Assembly: GCF_009604375.1 (NCBI RefSeq)
Contig: NZ_WEGH01000002.1
Coordinates: 1,202,073-1,266,072, forward strand
Direction of reading: 5' to 3'
Length of the DNA stretch: 64,000 nucleotides
From: Actinomadura macrotermitis
GTDB taxonomy: Bacteria; Actinomycetota; Actinomycetes; Streptosporangiales; Streptosporangiaceae
In this document: positions 7,864 to 16,631 of the stretch, piece after piece
Layout: the number at the start of each line of letters is the position of its first letter
Numbering within the stretch: the stretch's first letter is position 1
Translations under genes and position numbers: made by a program
Notes under the pieces: generated by a model
What the model saw: the letters and a program-made list of their open reading frames with translations, nothing else
Told to the model about the DNA's origin: nothing
The model's database searches: none

Positions 7864-10143
7864 TCAGAACGGCCACTGGAAGCCGCCGTCGTCGCGCTTT
7901 TGGGTCTCGGCCTTCTTGCCGCTGCTCAGGTAGATGGTGACGGTGGTCCCGGGCGCGACCTCGGTGCCCGCGTCCGGCGAGGTGGAGGCGACGGTGTCCT
8001 TCGGCTTGTCCGAGGGGACCGGCCGCGGCGAGACCTGCACCTTCAGGTCGGCGGCCTTCAGCTTGAGCGTGGCGTCGCCGACCGACAGGCCCTTGACGTC
8101 GGGCACCTTGGAGGTGTCGCCGAAGTCCTGGGTCGGGGTGCTGAAGCTCGGCGCGGGCTTGTCCGCCAGCGCCTCCTGCAGGCTCTGCTGCCAGATCGAT
8201 GCGGGCTGGTCGGCGCCGTAGACGTTCACCGGGTAGTCCCAGGGCGCGCGCGGGTCCCAGTAGGCGACGGCGGCGGCCATGTTCGGGGTGAAGCCCGCGA
8301 ACAGCGCGCAGGTGTGGGCCTCACAGGTGCCGGTCTTGCCGGCGGCGGGGCGGCCGATGCTGCCGATGCGCTTGGCGGTGCCCTTGGTCAGTACCCCCTG
8401 CAGGATCTGGTTCACCTTGTCGGCGACGGCCTCGCTGACGGCCTGCCTGCACTCGGGCTTCGGCAGCGCCAGCTTCTTGCCCGCCGGGTCGGCGATCTCG
8501 GTGACCGAGACCGGCGCGCAGTACTTGCCGCGCGCGGCGAACCCGGCGTAGGCGGCCGACAGGTGCACCATGTCGATCTCGTTGGTGCCCAGGACCTGCG
8601 AGCCGATCTCCTTGAAGGGCGCGCCGTCCGCGCGCTTCATGCCGAACTTCTGCGCCATCCGGACCGCCTCGCACAGCCCGACGCGCTTCTCCAGCTGGGC
8701 GAAGAAGGTGTTGACCGAGTGCCAGGTGCCGGTCTTGAGGTTGTAGCCGCCGGCTTCGGCGGGGTCGGAGTTGCGGGGGCTGAAGGGGCCGACGTTGGCG
8801 CCCTTGCAGTCCGTCAGGCCCGTCACGGTGACCTGGCTGCCGGAGGTGAAGCTCTCGCTCACCGGCACGCCCTGGTCCAGTGCGGCGGCCAGCGTGAAGA
8901 TCTTGAACGTGGAGCCCGCCGACACGCCGCCGCTGCCACCGTGCGCGTTGTCGGCGGCCAGGTTCAGCGTGGTGCGGCCCTTGCCCGGGCCGTAGCGCTT
9001 GCTGAGCCCGAGCGCGCGGATCTGGCCGGTGCCCGGTTCGACCATCGCTTCGGCACCGACACGGTGCCCGCTCGGCGTCACGTAGCTGCGCAGTGCCTTG
9101 TCGGTGGCGCGCTGGGCGTCACGGTCCAGCGTGGTGCGGATCGTGTAGCCGCCGCGGTTCAGCTTGTTGACGACGTTGACGCGCTCGGCCGGCTTCAGCG
9201 ACCAGTACTTGCCGTCCGACAGGATGTTGAGCAGGTCGTACTTGACGTACTCGCAGAAGTAGGGCGCGTCGCTGGTCTCGCAGCCGCCGACCGGCTCGGT
9301 GGGGTTCAGCGAGATCGGCTTGGCGATGGCGGCGGTGGCCTGCGCCTGGGTGATGTGGCCGAGCTCGACCATCCGGTTCAGCACGATGTCGCGGCGCTTG
9401 CGCGCGTCGTTGGGGTTGCGGATGGGGTCGTAGGCGTTGGGGTTCTGGGTGATGCCGGCCAGCAGCGCCGCCTGCTCCAGGGTGAGCTTGTTGGCGGGCT
9501 TGCTGAAGTAGCGCTTGGCGGCCGCCTGGACGCCGTAGGCGCCCGCGCCGAAGTAGGCGATGTTCAGGTAGCCCTGGAGGATGTCGTCCTTGGTCATGCG
9601 CTGCTCGAGGTCGAGCGCGAAGCGCAGTTCGCGGAGCTTACGGCCGACCGTGGGGGCGGTCGCCTCGTTGTACTCCTCCTTGGTCTTGGCGCTGTCGACC
9701 AGCATGTTCTTGACGTACTGCTGCGTGAGGGTGGAGCCGCCCTGGGTCTTGTCGGACTCCACGTTGGAGGCGAGCGCCCGGATGGTGCCCTTCAGGTCCA
9801 GCGCGCCGTGCTGGTAGAAGCGCGAGTCCTCGATGTCGACGATCGCCTGCCGCATGATCGGCGCGACCTGGTCGAGCCGGACCGACTCGCGGTACCGGTC
9901 GAAGAACGTGGCGATCTGGCGGCCCTTGGCGTCCAGCATCACCGTCTTCTCCGACGGCGGCGCGGTGCTCAGCCTGCTGTCCATGTTCTCGAAGTCGTTG
10001 GCTGCGTCGCGCGCGGTCAGCCCCGCGCTGCCGATCCCGGGCAGCGCGATGAAGGCGACCAGGACGCCGGCGACGACCCCCGCCACGAGCAGCTTGAACA
10101 GTGTGGAGAAGGCGTTTCCCCGACCCTCTTTCGCATCGTGCAC
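7864..10143 (-). CDS. ponA2: bifunctional class A penicillin-binding protein with PASTA domain
   Basis: 759 residues. One membrane helix (about 13-35) precedes a glycosyltransferase-51 domain with catalytic Glu105 in IEDSRFYQHG and the GGSTLTQQYVKN block near 135-146. The transpeptidase domain has Ser411-x-x-Lys414 (AGSTFKIF), Ser476-Val-Asn478 and Lys603-Thr-Gly605. A single PASTA domain (about 679-742: VPDVKGLSVGDATLKL) closes the protein. It polymerises and crosslinks peptidoglycan outside the membrane. Its place between the metallophosphoesterase and the divergent WhiB gene matches ponA2 (Rv3682). The start is GTG 10143; longer in-frame readings lack a ribosome site. Enzyme class is certain, orthology strongly supported by synteny. 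Confidence 0.95.
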   Translation of the reverse strand: MHDAKEGRGNAFSTLFKLLVAGVVAGVLVAFIALPGIGSAGLTARDAANDFENMDSRLSTAPPSEKTVMLDAKGRQIATFFDRYRESVRLDQVAPIMRQAIVDIEDSRFYQHGALDLKGTIRALASNVESDKTQGGSTLTQQYVKNMLVDSAKTKEEYNEATAPTVGRKLRELRFALDLEQRMTKDDILQGYLNIAYFGAGAYGVQAAAKRYFSKPANKLTLEQAALLAGITQNPNAYDPIRNPNDARKRRDIVLNRMVELGHITQAQATAAIAKPISLNPTEPVGGCETSDAPYFCEYVKYDLLNILSDGKYWSLKPAERVNVVNKLNRGGYTIRTTLDRDAQRATDKALRSYVTPSGHRVGAEAMVEPGTGQIRALGLSKRYGPGKGRTTLNLAADNAHGGSGGVSAGSTFKIFTLAAALDQGVPVSESFTSGSQVTVTGLTDCKGANVGPFSPRNSDPAEAGGYNLKTGTWHSVNTFFAQLEKRVGLCEAVRMAQKFGMKRADGAPFKEIGSQVLGTNEIDMVHLSAAYAGFAARGKYCAPVSVTEIADPAGKKLALPKPECRQAVSEAVADKVNQILQGVLTKGTAKRIGSIGRPAAGKTGTCEAHTCALFAGFTPNMAAAVAYWDPRAPWDYPVNVYGADQPASIWQQSLQEALADKPAPSFSTPTQDFGDTSKVPDVKGLSVGDATLKLKAADLKVQVSPRPVPSDKPKDTVASTSPDAGTEVAPGTTVTIYLSSGKKAETQKRDDGGFQWPF

Positions 10144-10514
10144 CTGCCTAGGGTACGCGGGACGACCAGTGCATACGGGACAGCTCTCCCCCCGGACGCG
10201 GCGTTTTGGCAGGAACCGGGGCTGGTTTTCACGACGTCGGCCGCCCGTCGGGACCGTCTTGCCCGGGTCTGATCGGGCTTGTCGGTGCCCCGATGACAAC
10301 CGCGGGGCGGTGCCGGGCGTCAAGGAGAGGTAACTAGTCCGTTCCGGCGGTATGGCCCTGGTGGGCTATATCGAGAATGGGCCCATCGGGGACTGTTGAA
10401 TCGCCCCTCGCTTCCGTAAGTTCTTCCCCACGGCTTTCGTTTGGCGGCCCGACGTCCGCGCCCGTCTGGCCAAGGAGCGCAAATCGACACAGACCCTAGG
10501 GGAGTGGGGCCAAG
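10144..10514. promoter_or_regulatory. divergent ponA2/wblA intergenic region
   Basis: 371 bp between the divergent starts of the PBP (10143) and WhiB (10515) genes, presumably carrying both promoters. I see no gene and no convincing palindrome. A GGGGAGTGGGGCC purine run just before 10515 supplies the wblA ribosome site. Confidence 0.4.
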
Positions 10515-10829
10515 ATGTGGATCACGGATTGGACCGCCCGCGCCGCCTGCCGTAACGCGGATCCAGACGCCCTGTTCGTGCAGGGTGCCGCGCAGAACCG
10601 AGCCAAGCTCATCTGCCGCGGCTGCCCGGTGCGTACGGAGTGTCTCGCTGACGCACTGGACAACCGGATCGAGTTCGGCGTCTGGGGCGGGATGACGGAG
10701 CGCGAGCGCAGGGCCCTGCTGCGGCGGCGGCCCGATGTGCAGTCGTGGCGCGAACTGCTGGAGACCGCCAAGGAAGAGTACGAGCGGTCGTCGGCGGACA
10801 TCGACGAGGAAGAGCTCGTCGCGAGCTGA
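10515..10829 (+). CDS. wblA: WhiB-family iron-sulfur regulator WblA/WhiB4
   Basis: 104 residues with the four cluster ligands Cys12, Cys34, Cys37 and Cys43 (C-x21-C-x2-C-x5-C), the GVWGG turn at 55-59, and a basic RERRALLRRR segment after it. WhiB proteins hold a [4Fe-4S] cluster, bind the primary sigma factor and respond to O2, NO or redox state. Being divergent from the PASTA PBP and convergent with two ArsA-like ATPases is the arrangement of Streptomyces wblA and Mycobacterium whiB4. WblA represses antibiotic and developmental genes in streptomycetes. The acidic C-terminus (SADIDEEELVAS) is typical. Confidence 0.93.
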   Translation: MWITDWTARAACRNADPDALFVQGAAQNRAKLICRGCPVRTECLADALDNRIEFGVWGGMTERERRALLRRRPDVQSWRELLETAKEEYERSSADIDEEELVAS

Positions 10830-10875
10830 TCAACGGCCCGGCGGTGCCGGGACGGGCAGGGTCATATTCGGCGTG

Positions 10876-10912
10876 ACCACCGCCCGCACCAGGAATCGGT
10901 GCGGGCGGTGGT
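10876..10912. terminator. bidirectional terminator between wblA and arsA-like genes
   Basis: Perfect 15-bp stem ACCACCGCCCGCACC / GGTGCGGGCGGTGGT around a 7-nt loop, 47 bp after the wblA stop codon and about 100 bp after the converging ATPase gene. Confidence 0.8.
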
Positions 10913-11012
10913 CGCGTTCTGCGTTGAATCGGCGTTTTCGGGGGACCGAAACCTGGATGCGGCCATTTGCGAAGAATGGCCGCTCCTGATCTTGAGAAGT
11001 GGTCTTTCCAGG

Positions 11013-12161
11013 TCAGGCGGCGGATTCGGCGTCCGCGGCCCGCCCGGACAGGTCGGCGCCGACCCGGCGCAGCCCGGCCAGATCGTGCACGTCCTCGGCC
11101 TGCGCCGGGACGGCCACGACCGGCACCGCCGGGTGCGTCGAGGAGAAGTGGGCGCGCAGCCGGTCCTCGCGGGCCGCCAGCAGCATCCGGCCGGTGTGCA
11201 GGCGCAGCAGCGCCGACGTCAGCGGGTGCTCGCCGCGGTCCTCCAGCGTCTCGGCGGCGGCCTGCGCGCGCGCGGACGACAGGCAGTCCTCGCACTCGTG
11301 CACCCGGTTGACGACCAGCCCGGCCAGCGGCATGCGCTCCTCGGCGAGGCGCTCCACGAAGTAGGACGCCTCGCGCAGCGCGTCCGGCTCGGGCGCGGCG
11401 ACGACCAGGAACGCGGTGCCCGGCGTCTGCAGCAGCCGGAACGTCTTCTCGGCGCGCTCGCGGAACCCGCCGAACATCGTGTCGAACGCCGCGACGAACG
11501 TCTGCACGTCGCGCAGCAGCTGGACGCCGAGGACCTTGTTGATGACGCCGGTGAACATGCCGAACCCGGCGCTGATCACCTTGACGCCGAGCCGGCCGCC
11601 GGACTTGGCCGGGGCGGCCAGGATCTTCATGAACCGGCCGTCCAGGAAGCGGCCCATCCGCTCGGGCGCGTCCAGGAAGTCCAGCGCGTTGCGCGACGGC
11701 GGGGTGTCCACGATGATCAGGTCCCAGGCGCCCGAGCGGTGCAGCTGCCCGAGCTTCTCCATCGCCATGTACTCCTGCGTGCCCGACAGCGACGACGACA
11801 GCGACTGGTAGAAGGGGTTGGCCAGGATCTGGCGGGCCCGGTCGGGGTCGGAGTGCGCCTCGACGATCTCGTCGAAGGTGCGCTTCATGTCGAGCATCAT
11901 GGCGTGCAGCTCGCCGTCGCCCTCGACCTCGATCCGGCGCGGGTTGTTGTCCAGCTCCGACAGGCCCATCGACTGGGCGAGCCGGCGGGCCGGGTCCACG
12001 GTGAGCACCACCACGTCGCGGCCGCGCTCGGCGGCGCGCACGCCGAGGGCGGCGGCGGTGGTCGTCTTGCCGACGCCGCCGGAGCCGCAGCACACGATGA
12101 TCTTGGTGCGGGGGTCGTCGATCAGCGCGTCGACGTCCAGCGCGGGCGGGACGGTGGTCAT
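11013..12161 (-). CDS. ArsA-like ATPase (second subunit)
   Basis: 382-residue P-loop ATPase of the ArsA/GET3 (SIMIBI) class. The deviant Walker A GSGGVGKTT is at 26-34, switch regions include VLTVDPARRLAQS and IIVDTPPSRNALDFL, and a CEDC pair appears late in VHECEDCLSSARAQ. In M. tuberculosis the homologous pair Rv3679/Rv3680 forms a complex linked to WhiB4-proximal stress tolerance; client proteins are unclear. The start ATG (12161) overlaps the upstream TGA in ATGA, so the two ATPases are co-translated and probably a heteromer. Confidence 0.92.
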   Translation of the reverse strand: MTTVPPALDVDALIDDPRTKIIVCCGSGGVGKTTTAAALGVRAAERGRDVVVLTVDPARRLAQSMGLSELDNNPRRIEVEGDGELHAMMLDMKRTFDEIVEAHSDPDRARQILANPFYQSLSSSLSGTQEYMAMEKLGQLHRSGAWDLIIVDTPPSRNALDFLDAPERMGRFLDGRFMKILAAPAKSGGRLGVKVISAGFGMFTGVINKVLGVQLLRDVQTFVAAFDTMFGGFRERAEKTFRLLQTPGTAFLVVAAPEPDALREASYFVERLAEERMPLAGLVVNRVHECEDCLSSARAQAAAETLEDRGEHPLTSALLRLHTGRMLLAAREDRLRAHFSSTHPAVPVVAVPAQAEDVHDLAGLRRVGADLSGRAADAESAA

Positions 12162-13168
12162 CAGGCGGCTCCCTGCTCGCGAAGTGCCCCGGCCAGCTCG
12201 TACAACCCGGCCAGGTCCATGCCGTCCGACAGCAGCGGCAGCGTGTAGCGCGGCTGCTCCACCGTCGCCAGGCGCTCCTTCTCGCGCTCCTGCAGCGCGG
12301 TCCGGCGGGCGTGCGCGGTGGCCTCGGCGGCCAGCACCGCGGCGATCCGCTCGGCGTCCTGCTCCAGGCCGGCGGCCTTGACGCCGCGGACGATCTCCTC
12401 CACGTCCAGCGTGCCGTCCGCCGCGGCGGCCAGGGTCTCGGCGGGCAGCAGCGGCGGGTGCTCCATGTTGACGAACACGCCGCCGACCGGCAGGCCGACC
12501 GCGTGCAGGTCGTGGATGCCGTCCATCGTCTCCTGGACCGGCATCTCCTCCAGCAGCGTCACGAAGTGCACCGCGGTCTCGGGGCTGCGCACCACCTTCA
12601 TGACGGTGTCGGCGTGGTTGCGGATCGGCCCGACCTTGGCCAGGCCCGACACCTCGTCGTTGACGTTCAGGAACTTGGTGATCCGGCCGGTCGGCGGGGC
12701 GTCCATGACGACCGCGTCGTAGACGAACGAGCCGTCCTTGTTCTTGCGCCGGACGGCCTCGCTGGTCTTGCCGGTGAGGATCACGTCCCGCAGCCCCGGC
12801 GCGATGGTGGTGACGAAGTCGACCACGCCGAGCTTGGACATCGCCTTGCCGGCCCGCTTGAGGCTGTAGAACATCTCCAGGTACTCGACCAGGGCCTCTT
12901 CGGTGTCGATGGCGAGCGCGTACACGTCGCCCCCGTCCGGGGCCACCGCGACGCGGCGCTCCTCGTAGGGCAGCGGCGGGCAGTCGAACAGCTGGGCGAT
13001 GCCCTGCCGCCCCTCCACCTCGACCAGCAGCACCCGGCGCCCGCCGGCGGCCAGCGCCAGGGCGAGGGCGGCCGCGACGGTGGTCTTGCCGGTGCCGCCC
13101 TTGCCGGTCACTACGTGGAGACGTACGCCGTCCCAGTCGGTGTCTTTCGCGCTCACCCGATCGACCAT
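12161..13168 (-). CDS. ArsA-like ATPase (first subunit)
   Basis: 335 residues. Walker A GKGGTGKTT is at 22-30, and switch motifs include VVMDAPPTGRITKFL with LLVEVEGRQGIAQLFD in the A-prime position. It is shorter than typical ArsA and lacks a second nucleotide-binding half. The second subunit follows with ATGA overlap, the same order as Rv3679-Rv3680. The start could also be the GTG at 13156 (VSAKD). A soluble membrane-protein-targeting or metalloid-independent ATPase role is the family inference; no arsenic genes are nearby. Confidence 0.9.
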   Translation of the reverse strand: MVDRVSAKDTDWDGVRLHVVTGKGGTGKTTVAAALALALAAGGRRVLLVEVEGRQGIAQLFDCPPLPYEERRVAVAPDGGDVYALAIDTEEALVEYLEMFYSLKRAGKAMSKLGVVDFVTTIAPGLRDVILTGKTSEAVRRKNKDGSFVYDAVVMDAPPTGRITKFLNVNDEVSGLAKVGPIRNHADTVMKVVRSPETAVHFVTLLEEMPVQETMDGIHDLHAVGLPVGGVFVNMEHPPLLPAETLAAAADGTLDVEEIVRGVKAAGLEQDAERIAAVLAAEATAHARRTALQEREKERLATVEQPRYTLPLLSDGMDLAGLYELAGALREQGAA

Positions 13169-13376
13169 ATCGTTCGCTCGGCAAGGACTTCAGAGGGCGC
13201 CCGCACTCATGCAAGTGATTCCTGACACGGTTGCCGTCCGCGTCCGAAAATCCCTCGCCGGGCCGTTGTGAGGCAGGTTCCCGCGAGGTTAGGTGGGAAA
13301 CGTGCAACCGGTGTTCCGCTGGGAACGTCCGATCTACCAGGGGGAATCCGGACCTACTCGGTGAGAGGTGTCCGCC

Positions 13377-14411
13377 ATGGAAGCTTTGGCCCTCGTTCTC
13401 GTCCTCGGGGCGCTGCTCGTGCTGGTGATCGGGCTGGCCTCGGCCGTCCGGGTCGTGCAGCAGTTCGAGCACGGCATCGTGTTCCGCTTCGGCCAGGTGC
13501 AGCGGGGCGGGCAGTTGCGGCCCGGCGCGGTCCGCCGGCCCGGCCTGACGCTGATCATCCCGGTCGTGGAGCGGATGCAGAAGGTCAACCAGCAGACCGT
13601 CACCATGGGCGTGCCGGCCCAGGACGGCATCACCCAGGACAACGTCAGCGTCCGGGTGGACGCGGTCGTGTACTTCCGCGTCGTGGACCCGGTGAAGGCG
13701 ATCGTGAACGTGCAGAACTACGGCTACGCGATCTCGCAGGTCGCGCAGACGTCGCTGCGGTCGGCCATCGGCCAGGCCGACATGCAGGAGCTGCTCGGCG
13801 AGCGCGAGAAGATCAACACCCGGCTGCGCGGCATCATCGACGAGATCACCCAGGACCCGTGGGGCATCCTGATCGAGCGGGTGGAGATCAAGGACGTGTC
13901 GCTGCCCGAGGGGATGAAGCGCTCGATGGCCCGCCAGGCCGAGGCCGAGCGGGAGCGGCGGGCCCGCATCATCACCGCCGACGGCGAGTTCCAGGCGTCC
14001 AAGCGCCTCGCCGCCGCCGCGGAGATCATGTCGCAGGACCCGGCGGCGCTCCAGCTGCGGCTGCTGCAGACGGTGGTGGAGGTGTCGGCGGAGAAGAACA
14101 GCACGCTGGTCATGCCGCTGCCGGTGGAGATCCTGCGGTTCTTCGACCGCGCGGCGGGCGGCGGGGCGCCGGCGGCCGAGCCGGGCGCCGAGGCCAAGCC
14201 CGGCCTCAGCGAGCGGCTCGCCAAGGCCGAGGAGGAGCTGGCCAAGGCCGCCGAGTCGGCGCCGCCGCTGGAGTCGGTCGAGGACGTCCCGCCGGTCATC
14301 GGGCTGGACGAGCCGAAGCCGCACCACCGCCTGGGCGACGCGGCCCGGCACCCCGAGGTGGAGGCCGGCCGCGAGACCCCGGCCGAGAAGGAGCCGCCCG
14401 CCGGGCCGTAG
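13377..14411 (+). CDS. SPFH/stomatin-family slipin
   Basis: 344 residues. A single N-terminal membrane helix (about 2-22, ALALVLVLGALLVLVIGLAS) precedes an SPFH band-7 domain (about 25-230). Hallmark blocks are VRVVQQFEHGIVFRFGQV, RVDAVVYFRV, RGIIDEITQDPWGI and RQAEAERERRARI. A Glu/Ala/Pro-rich tail follows. Slipins oligomerise at the membrane and organise microdomains or regulate proteases. ATG 13377 is spaced 8 nt from GAGAGG; the GTG three codons earlier is also possible. It diverges from the ArsA-like operon (208 bp gap) and meets the oxidoreductase gene tail to tail with 3 bp between stops. Confidence 0.92.
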   Translation: MEALALVLVLGALLVLVIGLASAVRVVQQFEHGIVFRFGQVQRGGQLRPGAVRRPGLTLIIPVVERMQKVNQQTVTMGVPAQDGITQDNVSVRVDAVVYFRVVDPVKAIVNVQNYGYAISQVAQTSLRSAIGQADMQELLGEREKINTRLRGIIDEITQDPWGILIERVEIKDVSLPEGMKRSMARQAEAERERRARIITADGEFQASKRLAAAAEIMSQDPAALQLRLLQTVVEVSAEKNSTLVMPLPVEILRFFDRAAGGGAPAAEPGAEAKPGLSERLAKAEEELAKAAESAPPLESVEDVPPVIGLDEPKPHHRLGDAARHPEVEAGRETPAEKEPPAGP

Positions 14412-14414
14412 CGG

Positions 14415-15356
14415 TCAGGGGACCAGGACCAGCCGGCCGCGCAGGCCACCCTCGGCGAAGCGGGCGTGCGCCTTGGCGGCCTCCGCCAGCGGCAGTGTCC
14501 CGGCGACCCGGGGCGTGAGGCGGCCCGCCTCGGCCAGCCGGGACAGCTCGGCGAGCTGCGCGGCGTCGGCGCGGATCCACACGTTGGCGACCCGGACGCC
14601 GCGCAGGCCCACCGGCGCCGCCCCGGCGTTGACGGCGACGAACGCGCCGCCGCTGCGGACCGCGTCCAGCGCCGCCGCCCCGAGCATCGCGGCGTCCAGC
14701 GCGCCGTCCACCCCGCCGGGGACCTGGGCGCGGACGGTGTCGCCCACGTGCGCGCCGCGCGGGACGAAGAACTCCGCGCCGAAGCCGCGCACCAGGTCCT
14801 CGTCCGCGGCGGCGGCCACGGCGACCACGCGCAGCCCCCGCGCCGCGGCCAGTTCGACCGCGTAGCCGCCGACGGCGCCCGCCGCGCCGGTGACCAGGAG
14901 CGTCCCGCCGGCCGGCACGTCCAGCAGGTCCAGGGCCTGGTAGGCGGTCAGGCCGTTCAGCGGCAGGGTGGCGGCCGACGCGGCGTCCACACTGCGGGGC
15001 GCGGGCGCGACGGCGGACACGTCCAGCACGATGGCGTCGGCGTACGCGCCGGTCGGCACGTCGAGCCGGTCCCGCAGGCCGATCACCTCGTCGCCCTCGG
15101 CGAAGCCGCCCACCCCGGCGCCGACCGCGTCCACCGTGCCCGCGACGTCCCAGCCGATGCCGACCGCGGGCCGCGACCCGGCGTGGAGCAGCCCGGACGC
15201 GGTCAGCGTGCCGAGCCGGGTGTAGACGTCCACCGGGTTCACCGCCGCGGCGGCCACCCGGATCCGCACCTGGCCCGGCCCCGGCACGGGCTCGGCGACC
15301 TCGGCCGCCTCCAGCGCCTCCGGCCCGCCGAAATTCCGCACCACGATCGCACGCAT
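14415..15356 (-). CDS. NADPH-dependent quinone/zeta-crystallin type oxidoreductase
   Basis: 313 residues of the medium-chain dehydrogenase superfamily without catalytic zinc. The GroES-like N-terminus carries AAAVNPVDVYTR and GWDVAGTVDAVG, and the Rossmann domain has GAAGAVGGYAVELA as dinucleotide loop. Such enzymes reduce quinones or enones with NADPH. The ATG at 15356 is chosen because GGGAG lies 7 nt upstream; a GTG one codon earlier is possible. Divergent from an HxlR regulator (15473), the standard arrangement for an HxlR-controlled redox enzyme, so induction by electrophiles or quinones is a reasonable inference. Confidence 0.9.
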   Translation of the reverse strand: MRAIVVRNFGGPEALEAAEVAEPVPGPGQVRIRVAAAAVNPVDVYTRLGTLTASGLLHAGSRPAVGIGWDVAGTVDAVGAGVGGFAEGDEVIGLRDRLDVPTGAYADAIVLDVSAVAPAPRSVDAASAATLPLNGLTAYQALDLLDVPAGGTLLVTGAAGAVGGYAVELAAARGLRVVAVAAAADEDLVRGFGAEFFVPRGAHVGDTVRAQVPGGVDGALDAAMLGAAALDAVRSGGAFVAVNAGAAPVGLRGVRVANVWIRADAAQLAELSRLAEAGRLTPRVAGTLPLAEAAKAHARFAEGGLRGRLVLVP

Positions 15357-15432
15357 CACTGAACTCCCTGATCAAGCGGGGTCTGTCCGACGCGCACCAG
15401 CCTCGCCGGAACACCGCGCGGGCGGAAGAAGT

Positions 15433-15465
15433 TACCTGGAGGTGCGTTCGGTACCCGGAGGTGAG
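15433..15465 (+). promoter_or_regulatory. direct repeat in the HxlR/oxidoreductase control region
   Basis: Two 14-bp copies of TACC(T/C)GGAGGTG(C/A)G at 15433-15446 and 15452-15465, 19 bp apart and differing at two positions. The second copy contains the HxlR gene ribosome site (GGAGGTGA, 15457-15464). A spacing near two helical turns would suit a DNA-binding dimer of dimers, but copying of the Shine-Dalgarno region alone could also explain it. Confidence 0.35.
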
Positions 15466-15472
15466 CCCGCAC

Positions 15473-15874
15473 ATGACGACGATGAGCGCCGCCCAGCGGC
15501 GCGCGGCCGCGAAGGCCGACTTCGACGACTACATGGAGGACTGCGCGACCCGGCAGGTCCTGCTCTCCCTCGGCGGCAAGTGGGCCTCGCTGCTGATGTT
15601 CACCCTCGCCGAGGGCCCCCGGCGCTACAACGACCTGGCGCGCGCGCTGCCGGGCGTCAGCGCCAAGGTCCTCACCCAGGCGCTGCGGTCCCTGGAGCGC
15701 GACGGGTTCGTGTCGCGCGAGGTGACCTACACGGTGCCCGTCCAGGTCGAGTACACCCTCACCGAGCTGGGGCGGCGCGCGATCCCGCTGCTGGCCGCCG
15801 TCCGGGACTGGGCCGAGGAGAACATCGGCGACGTGCACGCCGCACGCGCCGCGTTCGCCGGTCCCGGCCGGTGA
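15473..15874 (+). CDS. HxlR-family transcriptional regulator
   Basis: 133 residues. The winged helix of the HxlR family is complete: RQVLLSLGGKWASLLMFTLAEGPRRYNDL, then LPGVSAKVLTQALRSLERDGFVSRE and a wing ending in VEYTLTELGR. A Cys (DDYMEDC) sits just before helix 1, the position used for redox or aldehyde sensing in some members. ATG 15473 is placed 8 nt after GGAGGTGA. It most likely controls the divergent oxidoreductase gene and itself. Confidence 0.92.
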   Translation: MTTMSAAQRRAAAKADFDDYMEDCATRQVLLSLGGKWASLLMFTLAEGPRRYNDLARALPGVSAKVLTQALRSLERDGFVSREVTYTVPVQVEYTLTELGRRAIPLLAAVRDWAEENIGDVHAARAAFAGPGR

Positions 15875-15915
15875 CGCTCTCGCGCGATCACCCGGGGTCG
15901 CTAGGCTCTGTCGTC

Positions 15916-16074
15916 ATGAAGCGCTTCGAATACGCCACCGTCCCGCTGCTCGTCCACGCGACCAAGCAGATCCTGGACAACTGGGGCCAGGACGGCTGGG
16001 AGCTGGTCACCGTGCTGCCCGGCCCGAACCCCGAGAACCTGGTCGCCTACTTCAAGCGCGAGCTGGACAAGTGA
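15916..16074 (+). CDS. DUF4177 small protein
   Basis: 52-residue DUF4177 protein (MKRFEYATVPLL, then ILDNWGQDGWELV and LVAYFKREL). The W-G-x-D-GWELV core is diagnostic. Function is unknown. The homologue occupies the same position beside ridA in M. tuberculosis (Rv3678A). A TAGGCT hexamer at 15902-15907 sits 8 nt before the ATG and no ribosome site is present, so the transcript may be leaderless. The GTG of ridA overlaps its stop codon (GTGA), so both are co-translated. Confidence 0.88.
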   Translation: MKRFEYATVPLLVHATKQILDNWGQDGWELVTVLPGPNPENLVAYFKRELDK

Positions 16075-16529
16075 GCACCCCCGAGGAGCGGCTGGCCGAG
16101 CTCGGCCTGGAGCTGCCGGAGGTCGTCAAGCCGCTGGCGTCGTACGTGCCGACCGCGGTCAGCGGCTCGCTGATCTACACCGCCGGGCAGCTGCCGATCG
16201 TGGCCGGCGAGCTGCAGGCCACCGGGAAGGTCGGCGCCGAGGTGAGCCCCGAGCAGGCGCAGGCGCTGGCGCGGATCTGCGCGCTGAACGCCATCGCGGC
16301 GGTGCGCGCGGAGGCCGGGTCCCTGGAGCGGGTGCGGATCGTCAAGGTGACCGGGTTCGTGGCGAGCACGCCGGACTTCTACGGCCAGCCGCAGGTCGTC
16401 AACGGGGCCAGCGACCTGCTCGGCGAGGTGTTCGGCGACGCGGGCGTGCACGCGCGCAGCGCGGTCGGCGTCGCGGTGCTGCCGCGCAACGCCCCCGTCG
16501 AGGTGGAGCTGATCGCCGAGGTGTCGTGA
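16071..16529 (+). CDS. ridA: RidA/YjgF-family enamine deaminase
   Basis: 152 residues, the longer actinobacterial RidA subfamily. It opens with a helical extension (EERLAELGLELPEVVKPLASYVP) followed by SGSLIYTAGQLPI, VRIVKVTGFVAST and the C-terminal block RSAVGVAVLPRNAPVEVELIAEV. The Arg of RSAVGVAVLP is equivalent to the catalytic arginine. RidA proteins hydrolyse reactive enamine/imine intermediates from PLP enzymes. The GTG start overlaps the DUF4177 stop (GTGA). Confidence 0.92.
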   Translation: MSTPEERLAELGLELPEVVKPLASYVPTAVSGSLIYTAGQLPIVAGELQATGKVGAEVSPEQAQALARICALNAIAAVRAEAGSLERVRIVKVTGFVASTPDFYGQPQVVNGASDLLGEVFGDAGVHARSAVGVAVLPRNAPVEVELIAEVS

Positions 16530-16535
16530 GGCGCG

Positions 16536-16560
16536 GGCCCGCCGCCTGCGGAGGCGGGCC
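16536..16560 (+). terminator. terminator after ridA
   Basis: Hairpin GGCCCGCC (16536-16543) / GGCGGGCC (16553-16560) with a 9-nt loop, starting 7 bp after the ridA stop codon and followed by TCGACTCTTG. Confidence 0.55.
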
Positions 16561-16631
16561 TCGACTCTTGACGGAACGACGTTCGGTGTGTCCGAATTAG
16601 CCGCCATGAGGCACACGAGTGGGGGCGCTTG

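Noticed and set aside
7738..10272. 844-codon plus-strand frame opposite the PBP gene
   Set aside because: Antisense shadow created by high third-position G+C; no ribosome site, no domain, and the PBP motifs on the other strand are complete.
11013..13168. Arsenic-resistance operon
   Set aside because: The ATPases resemble ArsA, but arsB, arsC, arsR and arsD are absent and the gene order matches the conserved wblA/whiB4 neighbourhood.
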